Position numbers and translations under genes: made by a program. A stretch of 10,698 nt of DNA from Hyphomicrobiales bacterium (lineage in GTDB: Bacteria > Pseudomonadota > Alphaproteobacteria > Rhizobiales > S144-23): assembly GCA_015494375.1 (NCBI GenBank), contig WGBL01000030.1, positions 1 through 10,698 of the forward strand, given 5' to 3'. Below are positions 6,067 to 10,698 of the stretch, piece after piece (position 1 is the first letter of the stretch; each line of letters starts with the position of its first letter). The notes beneath the pieces were generated by a model that saw nothing but the letters and a program-made list of their open reading frames with translations, made no database searches and had not been told where the DNA came from.

Positions 6067-7548
6067 ATGCCCATTCCCATCCTTATGCCCGCGCTTTCGC
6101 CCACCATGGAGCACGGCACGCTGGCCCGCTGGCTCGTCAAGGAAGGCGACCAGGTTGTGCCCGGCGATGTCATCGCCGAGATCGAGACCGACAAGGCGAC
6201 CATGGAGGTTGAGGCGGTCGATGAAGGCACGGTCGCCAGGCTGCTCGTCGCCGAAGGGACCGAGGGCGTGCCGGTCAACCGCCCCATTGCGCTGTTGCTC
6301 GAGGAGGGCGAGGATGCGGCGGCGCTCGATCAGCAGCCGGAGGCAGCGCGCGATGGGCAGCCGCAGGCGGCGCGCAGTGAACAGCCACCGGCGACCAAGG
6401 GGCCCGAGACGACCACGACGCCCGGGGCGCCCGCAGCGGCAGCATCCCAGGCGCCGTCGGAGGCCCCCTCGCCGCCACCCGCGCCCGGCGTGGCGGGCCC
6501 AGCGTCACATGAGGACGCAGCGTCGGACGAGGGCGCCGCTCAATCCCCGGAGCAGCATTGGCAATCGAATGAACCCGCAGGCAAGGGACGGGGCGGGCGC
6601 AACGGCCGCATTTTCGCTTCCCCCCTCGCCCGGCGCCTTGCCCGCCAGGCTGGGATCGCCCTCGCGAGGATTGCCGGCAGCGGGCCCCACGGCCGCATCA
6701 TCAAACGCGACGTGGAAGCGGCATTGGCGGCCGGCGGTCCGGCCTTCATGGGACCGCCAGAGGAAGCGACATCCGATCAGACGGCGCCGCGGGCCATGGC
6801 CACCGTCGAGCGGCCGTCGCCAACCCTCGACGACGAGAAAATCCTTGCACTCTATGAGCCGAACACCTACGAGCTCGTCCCCCACGACAACATGCGCAAG
6901 GTCATCGCCCGCCGCCTTGTCGAGGCCAAGGCCACGATCCCGCATTTCTACCTCACCATCGACTGCCGGCTCGACGAGCTGCTGCGCGCCCGCAAGCGCC
7001 TTAACGAAGGGGCTCACGGCCAGTTCAAACTCTCGGTCAACGACTTCCTGATCAAGGCGCTGGCGCTCGCGCTCCAGAAGGTCCCCGATGCCAACGCCAC
7101 CTGGACCGAGCGCGGCCTGCTCAAGCATCAGCGCTCCGACGTCGGGGTGGCTGTCGCGGTCGAAGGCGGGCTGTTTACGCCGATCATCCGCCATGCCGAC
7201 CTGAAAACACTCTCTGAAATCTCCAATGAGATGAAAGAGCTCGCCGCCCGCGCCCGCAAGCGCCGCCTCGCGCCCCATGAGTACCAGGGCGGCACGACCG
7301 CCATCTCCAACCTCGGCATGTATGGCATCAAGCGCTTCGATGCGGTGATCAATCCGCCCCATGCCACCATCCTCGCCGTGGGCGCCGCCGAGGCGCGCCC
7401 CATCGTTGTCGATGGCAAGATCGAGGTCGCCACCATGATGTCGTGCACCCTCTCGTGCGACCACCGAGTCATTGATGGCGCCCTGGGGGCCGATCTGCTC
7501 GCCGCATTCAAGGCGCTGGTCGAGGACCCCGTGCAAATGCTGGTGTGA
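6067..7548 (+). CDS. pdhC: Pyruvate dehydrogenase E2, dihydrolipoamide acetyltransferase
   Basis: This 493-residue protein is the acetyl-transfer core of the pyruvate dehydrogenase complex. It has one lipoyl domain (about 2-77) that begins MPIPILMPALSPTMEHGTLA, typical of mitochondrial and alphaproteobacterial PDH E2, with the lipoylated lysine K43 in ETDKATMEVEA. A linker of about 100 residues rich in Ala, Pro, Glu and Gln follows, then the E1/E3-binding domain (about 181-219, from RIFASPLARRLARQAGI to GRIIKRDVEAAL). The catalytic domain (about 260-493) contains NMRKVIARRL, GGTTAISNLGMYG and the active-site DHRVIDG (465-471; H466, D470). The start at 6067 is chosen because the conserved lipoyl domain begins there; an in-frame GTG at 5971 adds only atypical residues. 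The Shine-Dalgarno is weak (GAGACGAGAC). The E1 genes are absent upstream, which is unusual for this type. Confidence 0.96.
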   Translation: MPIPILMPALSPTMEHGTLARWLVKEGDQVVPGDVIAEIETDKATMEVEAVDEGTVARLLVAEGTEGVPVNRPIALLLEEGEDAAALDQQPEAARDGQPQAARSEQPPATKGPETTTTPGAPAAAASQAPSEAPSPPPAPGVAGPASHEDAASDEGAAQSPEQHWQSNEPAGKGRGGRNGRIFASPLARRLARQAGIALARIAGSGPHGRIIKRDVEAALAAGGPAFMGPPEEATSDQTAPRAMATVERPSPTLDDEKILALYEPNTYELVPHDNMRKVIARRLVEAKATIPHFYLTIDCRLDELLRARKRLNEGAHGQFKLSVNDFLIKALALALQKVPDANATWTERGLLKHQRSDVGVAVAVEGGLFTPIIRHADLKTLSEISNEMKELAARARKRRLAPHEYQGGTTAISNLGMYGIKRFDAVINPPHATILAVGAAEARPIVVDGKIEVATMMSCTLSCDHRVIDGALGADLLAAFKALVEDPVQMLV

Positions 7549-7715
7549 GACCGGCGCAGATTGCCATGAGCCCCGACAATTGTGTTTTTGCAACAGCCGG
7601 CAAACGAATGGAGCCCCTGCTCCCGCAAAATCTTGACCCATGAGGCCCGGCCGCGCACAAATGGCAGCAATCTCACCGATCTCAGATCTCACGGAACGCT
7701 TCAAGGGAGGCGATG
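7549..7715. other. Intergenic region with candidate promoter for the small lipoprotein
   Basis: TTGACC (7633-7638) followed after 17 bp by CACAAA (7656-7661) is a possible but weak promoter. GGAGC-CCCT-GCTCC (7610-7623) is a small perfect hairpin without a T-run, so not a clear terminator for pdhC. GATCT-C-AGATC (7678-7688) is a perfect 11-bp palindrome, and ATCTCA occurs at 7670, 7679 and 7686. The gap allows separate expression of the lipoprotein but does not prove it. Confidence 0.3.
7705..7710 (+). promoter_or_regulatory. Shine-Dalgarno deciding the lipoprotein start
   Basis: GGGAGG lies 2 bases before ATG (7713), 5 bases before the in-frame GTG (7716) and 17 bases before the next ATG (7728). 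Normal spacing favours GTG 7716; ATG 7713 is possible but tight, and 7728 is too far. All three give the same mature lipoprotein. Confidence 0.55.
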
Positions 7716-7964
7716 GTGCCGCTTAGCATGCCACGTATCGTTCGGGTTTCTGCCATTGTGATGGCCTGGGGGCTCATGGGGGCTTTGGTCGCCGCTTGTG
7801 CCGGGCCCAGCGGCGGTGGCACCTATGCCGTGAGCGCAGGCGGGGCGCAGTCGTGCAAGCAATTGCAAAAGCGCATGAACCAACTCTATGCGCGCGGCAA
7901 GAAGGACAGTGCGGAGTACCGGCGCGTCCTCGATACCTATATAGCCCGGGGCTGTTATCGCTAG
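7716..7964 (+). CDS. Small putative lipoprotein between E2 and E3, function unknown
   Basis: I do not recognise this protein of about 82 residues. Numbering from ATG 7713, it has a signal peptide with arginines at 8 and 11, a hydrophobic stretch (about 12-28) and the lipobox LVAAC, with lipidation expected at C29. The next residue is Ala rather than Asp, so in a typical Lol system it would go to the outer membrane, facing the periplasm. A Gly/Ser-rich spacer (about 31-45) precedes a compact, probably helical domain (47-83) with two cysteines, C48 and C81, which could form a disulfide. It is Lys/Arg-rich and ends CYR. It lies 164 bp after pdhC and 216 bp before the E3 gene, on the same strand, and may be carried along rather than functionally related. 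The start is uncertain among 7713, 7716 and 7728. Confidence 0.75.
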   Translation: MPLSMPRIVRVSAIVMAWGLMGALVAACAGPSGGGTYAVSAGGAQSCKQLQKRMNQLYARGKKDSAEYRRVLDTYIARGCYR

Positions 7965-7975
7965 GCGGACCGCCT
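7963..7975. repeat. Perfect 13-bp palindrome AGGCGGACCGCCT at the lipoprotein stop
   Basis: AGGCGG-A-CCGCCT is a perfect 6+1+6 inverted repeat that begins in the TAG stop codon (7962-7964). As RNA it could form a short GC hairpin with a few bases left as loop. No T-run follows, so it could be a weak transcription pause, a protein site or chance. Confidence 0.4.
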
Positions 7976-8167
7976 CGGTAGAGCTGCCGCGCCCAATTCT
8001 ACAATTCCATGAGGATCGCCTGGGATGGCGGGCGAGCGGCCATTCGAGCCATGATTTGGTTCGAGTGTGGGAATGCCTGTCAGGCCTCTGGCCAGGCGCT
8101 TACCGCTCTGGCATGTTCACCGGGCCGGCGTTGCAAGCGCGCGGCGCAAACGGGGTGCGAGAAAGCA

Positions 8168-8172
8168 GAGGG
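8168..8172 (+). promoter_or_regulatory. Shine-Dalgarno supporting the E3 start at 8181
   Basis: GAGGG lies 8 bases before the ATG at 8181. This supports the start directly before the FAD-binding fold rather than upstream in-frame ATGs (8067, 8073), which would add about 38 arginine-rich residues not typical of this enzyme. Confidence 0.55.
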
Positions 8173-8180
8173 CGCGGGCC

Positions 8181-9614
8181 ATGGCCGAGAAGGGCAAAGA
8201 CAATAGCTCTGGTTATGACGTGATCATCATCGGCGGTGGTCCGGGCGGCTATGTCGCCGCCATTCGCGCCAGCCAACTTGGCCTCCGCACCGCGCTCATC
8301 GAGCGCGAGCACCTGGGCGGCATTTGCCTCAACTGGGGCTGCATTCCCACAAAGGCGCTGTTGCGGTCATCCGAGCTCTATCACCTGCTCAAAGGGGGCG
8401 AGGCTTTCGGTCTTGTCGCCTCCGATATCGGCTTCGATCTCGAAAAGATCGTCGCCCGCTCGCGCAAGGTCGCCTCGCAGCTCTCCGGGGGCGTCAAGTT
8501 CCTCATGAAAAAGAACCGAATCGACGTCCACGACGGTGAAGCCCGCCTTTTGCCCGAGGGGGGCGTCGAGGTGCGGCCCAAGGACGGTGCGCCATACAGC
8601 CTTGAGGCGCCGCATATCGTGCTGGCGACAGGGGCCCGGGCGCGCACACTCGATGGCGCGGGGCTTGGACCCGATGACGCCCGCATCTGGACCTATCGCG
8701 AGGCGATGCTGCCGAGCGCGTTGCCGGGATCGCTGCTCATCATCGGCTCGGGCGCCATCGGCATCGAGTTTGCGAGTTTCTACAATGCACTCGGCAGCGA
8801 CGTCACAGTGGTCGAGATCATGGAGCGGATTTTGCCTGCCGAGGACGCCGAGATTTCCGAGCTCGCGCAAAAGGCCTTTCAAAGGCGCGGCATGACATTC
8901 ATGACGTCCACTGAGGTGAAGAAGCTCGCGCCTTCCGGTGATGGCGTTCGCGCCACACTCAAGGACGCCAACGGCAAGGGGGATGAGCAGACGCTCGAGG
9001 TCGAGCGCGTCATCCTCGCCATCGGCATTACCGGCAATGTCGAGGACCTGGGTCTCGAGGCCCGGGGCGTGCGGGTCGAGCGCGGCCATATCGTCACCGA
9101 CGCGTGGTGCCGCACCACGGCCCAGGGCGTCTATGCCATCGGCGACGTGGCGGGCCCGCCCTGGCTCGCCCACAAGGCAAGCCACGAGGGCATTCTGTGC
9201 GTCGAGCGCATCGCCGGGCTCGATGAGACCGAGCCGTTGAAAGTCGAGCGCGTGCCGGGCTGCACCTATTCGTCGCCGCAGATCGCCTCCATCGGGCTTA
9301 CGGAGGAAAAAGCGCGCGCCGCCGGCCATTCGCTGCGTGTCGGCCGTTTCCCGCTCCGCGCCAATGGCAAGGCCATTGCCCTTGGCGAGACCGAGGGGCT
9401 CGTCAAGACCATCTTCGATGCGGAAACAGGCGAGCTTCTTGGTGCGCACATGATCGGTCCCGAGGTCACCGAGCTCATCCAGGGCTATGCCGTCGCCATG
9501 GGGCTCGAGAGCACCGAGGCCGAGCTGGCCCATACGATTTTCCCGCACCCGACACTCTCCGAGGCCATGCACGAGGCGGTGCTCGACGCTTATGGGCGCG
9601 TGCTCCATACTTGA
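8181..9614 (+). CDS. lpdA: Dihydrolipoamide dehydrogenase (E3)
   Basis: This 477-residue flavoenzyme reoxidises the dihydrolipoyl groups of 2-oxoacid dehydrogenase E2 proteins and passes electrons through FAD to NAD. Its length is typical. In order: FAD-binding GGGPGG (18-23), the redox disulfide in GGICLNWGCIPTK (C49, C54), the NAD-binding loop GSGAIG (189-194) with an acidic residue after the second strand (TVVE), as expected for NAD rather than NADP, the second FAD site GDVAG (321-325) and the catalytic HPTLSE (456-461) in the C-terminal dimerisation domain. The start is fixed by a GAGGG ribosome site and by the fold. It lies downstream of pdhC, which suggests it serves PDH, although E3 is often shared with other complexes and with glycine cleavage. 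No lipoate synthase gene follows; the next gene is convergent. Confidence 0.97.
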   Translation: MAEKGKDNSSGYDVIIIGGGPGGYVAAIRASQLGLRTALIEREHLGGICLNWGCIPTKALLRSSELYHLLKGGEAFGLVASDIGFDLEKIVARSRKVASQLSGGVKFLMKKNRIDVHDGEARLLPEGGVEVRPKDGAPYSLEAPHIVLATGARARTLDGAGLGPDDARIWTYREAMLPSALPGSLLIIGSGAIGIEFASFYNALGSDVTVVEIMERILPAEDAEISELAQKAFQRRGMTFMTSTEVKKLAPSGDGVRATLKDANGKGDEQTLEVERVILAIGITGNVEDLGLEARGVRVERGHIVTDAWCRTTAQGVYAIGDVAGPPWLAHKASHEGILCVERIAGLDETEPLKVERVPGCTYSSPQIASIGLTEEKARAAGHSLRVGRFPLRANGKAIALGETEGLVKTIFDAETGELLGAHMIGPEVTELIQGYAVAMGLESTEAELAHTIFPHPTLSEAMHEAVLDAYGRVLHT

Positions 9615-9796
9615 GCGGCGCCATTCATTTGCGTCTTGGGTGCTTTTTTCCTTTTGGGCCCTTTCAGGCCTCTGCCAAGAGCCTCTGTCGCCCGCCGCCT
9701 GCTGCTCACGCGGCGCCCTGAAAGTTTTGGGCGCATGATAAAGTTTTGGGCGCATGATGTAGTGCGCCACTCTCTGGTGCTCTACTCTCCAGTGCG
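9615..9796. other. Convergent intergenic region between lpdA and the RND gene
   Basis: This 182-bp space separates two converging genes and should hold their terminators. It has a T-rich run near 9643-9655 and a perfect GCGCCC/GGGCGC inverted repeat (9713-9718 and 9729-9734) with a 10-base loop, but no T-run after the stem in either direction. The right half consists mostly of tandem duplications. Confidence 0.45.
9721..9758. repeat. Perfect 19-bp tandem duplication
   Basis: AAAGTTTTGGGCGCATGAT occurs twice head to tail (9721-9739 and 9740-9758) with no mismatch. It lies just downstream of the RND gene. Lack of divergence suggests a recent event, or maintained copies. The duplicated GGGCGC gives two possible partners for GCGCCC at 9713-9718. 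Confidence 0.9.
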
Positions 9797-9805
9797 CTAC
9801 TCGGC
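9761..9805. repeat. Three imperfect tandem 15-bp units at the end of the RND gene
   Basis: AGTGCGCCACTCTCT (9761-9775), GGTGCTCTACTCTCC (9776-9790) and AGTGCGCTACTCGGC (9791-9805) share a common pattern with several substitutions. The third unit includes the stop codon and last codons of the minus-strand RND gene, so the array grew from or into that gene's end. It is older than the adjoining 19-bp pair, judging by divergence. Confidence 0.6.
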
Positions 9806-10698
9806 GGCTCTTGTCGCCTGGGACGGGGCGTGGTCCTGGCCCTTGCCGGCCAGGCGTACGAGCCAGCCGAACAAGCGCCCCAAGTCGCCGCCGATGCCGG
9901 CGAGCGACGGTACCAGGACAAGGACCAGCAACGTCGCGGCAGCGAGGCCGAAAACGAGCGTAATGGCCATGGGGATGAGAAACTGGGCTTGCCGGCTCTG
10001 CTCGAACAGCAGCGGCAACAGCCCGCCGATGGTGGTGAGCGAGGTAAGCAGCACCGCCCGCAAACGGTCTTGCGAGGCACCGATCGCCGCCTGCCTCAGG
10101 CTGTCGCCGCGCTCGAGACGGTCCTTGATGCGCGTCATGAGGATGATCGAATCGTTCACAAGGATGCCCGAAAGCCCGAGCAGGCCGATGAGTGAGACGA
10201 TCGTCAGATCATGCCCCATGACCATGTGCCCGACGATGGCGCCCACCAGCCCGAAGGGGATGATCGCCATCACGGCGATGGGTTTGGTATAGCTCGCAAA
10301 CACCCATGCCAGAATGATGTAAATGAGTGCGAGGGCCAGAATGCCACCCGCCTTGAGATCAGCGAACGACTCGCGGCGCTCTTCATCGCGCCCCTTGAAG
10401 GCATAGGTGATGCCGTATTTGGCGGCGAGCCCCGGCATGACCTCGCGGGCCAGCCGCGCGACCACCTCCTCGGTGCTCGAGACATCGGCGTCGATGTCGC
10501 CTGTCACGCCCACGGTGCGCACACCGTCGCGGCGCTGGATGACACCAAAGCCTTGCTTGGTGCGCAACACGACGACCTCGTTGAGCGGCACCCATTGGCC
10601 CGCGGGGCTTTTGAGGTAAAGGCCCGCCAGTGCGCCCAGCCCCTCGCTGGCCTGTTTGCGCAGGACGCGCACCGTGATCTCCTCATCGCCGCGGGCAA
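9797..10698 (-). CDS. RND efflux permease, C-terminal part (cut by window edge)
   Basis: The last 299 residues of an AcrB-type inner-membrane pump that uses the proton gradient to export compounds with a periplasmic adaptor and an outer-membrane channel. The reading frame is open to the right edge, so the true start is outside; an internal GTG near 10672 is not the start. Visible residues 1-110 belong to the second periplasmic loop (for example VPLNEVVVL, IQRRDGVRTVGVTGDID). Five hydrophobic segments follow (about 117-133, 137-161, 167-188, 211-230, 238-263), consistent with the last membrane helices. GLLGLSGILVNDSIILM and LTSLTTIGGLLPLLF are family motifs. At the position of the AcrB TM10 lysine the sequence reads VND rather than KNA, as in many other RND branches. 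Substrate cannot be predicted. The protein ends in a short polar tail. Confidence 0.92.
   Translation of the reverse strand, partial: ARGDEEITVRVLRKQASEGLGALAGLYLKSPAGQWVPLNEVVVLRTKQGFGVIQRRDGVRTVGVTGDIDADVSSTEEVVARLAREVMPGLAAKYGITYAFKGRDEERRESFADLKAGGILALALIYIILAWVFASYTKPIAVMAIIPFGLVGAIVGHMVMGHDLTIVSLIGLLGLSGILVNDSIILMTRIKDRLERGDSLRQAAIGASQDRLRAVLLTSLTTIGGLLPLLFEQSRQAQFLIPMAITLVFGLAAATLLVLVLVPSLAGIGGDLGRLFGWLVRLAGKGQDHAPSQATRAAE

Noticed and set aside
7610..7623. GGAGC-CCCT-GCTCC hairpin as a pdhC terminator
   Set aside because: Only five pairs and no T-tract downstream.
6505..7704. A 399-residue minus-strand open frame opposite pdhC
   Set aside because: Shadow of the E2 gene, whose catalytic and binding motifs are intact on the plus strand.
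8067..8180. An arginine-rich N-terminal extension of the E3 protein, like a targeting peptide
   Set aside because: The GAGGG ribosome site and the family fold both support the start at 8181. The extra codons read like GC-rich leader sequence.
9713..9734. GCGCCC/GGGCGC inverted repeat as a terminator for lpdA or the RND gene
   Set aside because: A 6-bp stem with a 10-base loop and no T-run on either side does not meet the usual pattern of an intrinsic terminator.
8367..9770. A 467-residue minus-strand open frame opposite lpdA
   Set aside because: Antisense to a complete E3 with all cofactor and redox motifs; no independent support.

Overview
The window looks like an ordinary chromosomal segment of a GC-rich alphaproteobacterium, probably in the Hyphomicrobiales (Rhizobiales) neighbourhood. 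The support is a full-length 180-kDa-class NAD-glutamate dehydrogenase, a mitochondrial-type (long-form) pyruvate dehydrogenase E2, and strong G/C bias at codon third positions. The genus cannot be fixed from sequence alone. I see no tRNA or rRNA gene, CRISPR array, insertion sequence, prophage gene or plasmid function.

Layout. Bases 92-4903 (minus strand) hold one very large gene, the NAD-dependent glutamate dehydrogenase. A 241-bp divergent intergenic region (4904-5144), rich in short tandem repeats, separates it from a plus-strand series: an AhpD-like carboxymuconolactone-decarboxylase-family protein (5145-5765), a 301-bp gap with repeated short palindromes, the PDH E2 gene pdhC (6067-7548), a small unrecognised lipoprotein (about 7716-7964) and dihydrolipoamide dehydrogenase, E3 (8181-9614). 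A 182-bp convergent gap with tandem duplications follows. Last is the 3' part of a minus-strand RND efflux permease (9797 to the right edge, incomplete).

How the genes may work together. E2 and E3 are two of the three components of the pyruvate dehydrogenase complex; the E1 genes (pdhA, pdhB), which in many alphaproteobacteria lie directly upstream of E2, are not here. In that place is an AhpD-like gene with the full Glu/Cys/Cys/His relay spacing. In Mycobacterium tuberculosis AhpD is known to draw electrons from lipoylated E2 and from E3 (Lpd) to reduce the peroxiredoxin AhpC. The gene order here (AhpD-like, E2, lipoprotein, E3) therefore suggests a physical and perhaps functional link between PDH and peroxide or peroxynitrite reduction. 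This is the most interesting hypothesis in the window, but it is inference. Glutamate dehydrogenase feeds 2-oxoglutarate and NADH into central metabolism but shows no direct link to the neighbouring genes.

Non-coding sequence. Most gene boundaries carry short, nearly perfect tandem duplications (8-19 bp units) or odd-length perfect palindromes. Some may be regulator sites, but many are probably replication-slippage products. No intrinsic terminator with a convincing hairpin plus T-tract was found. No clearly new multi-gene system is visible.
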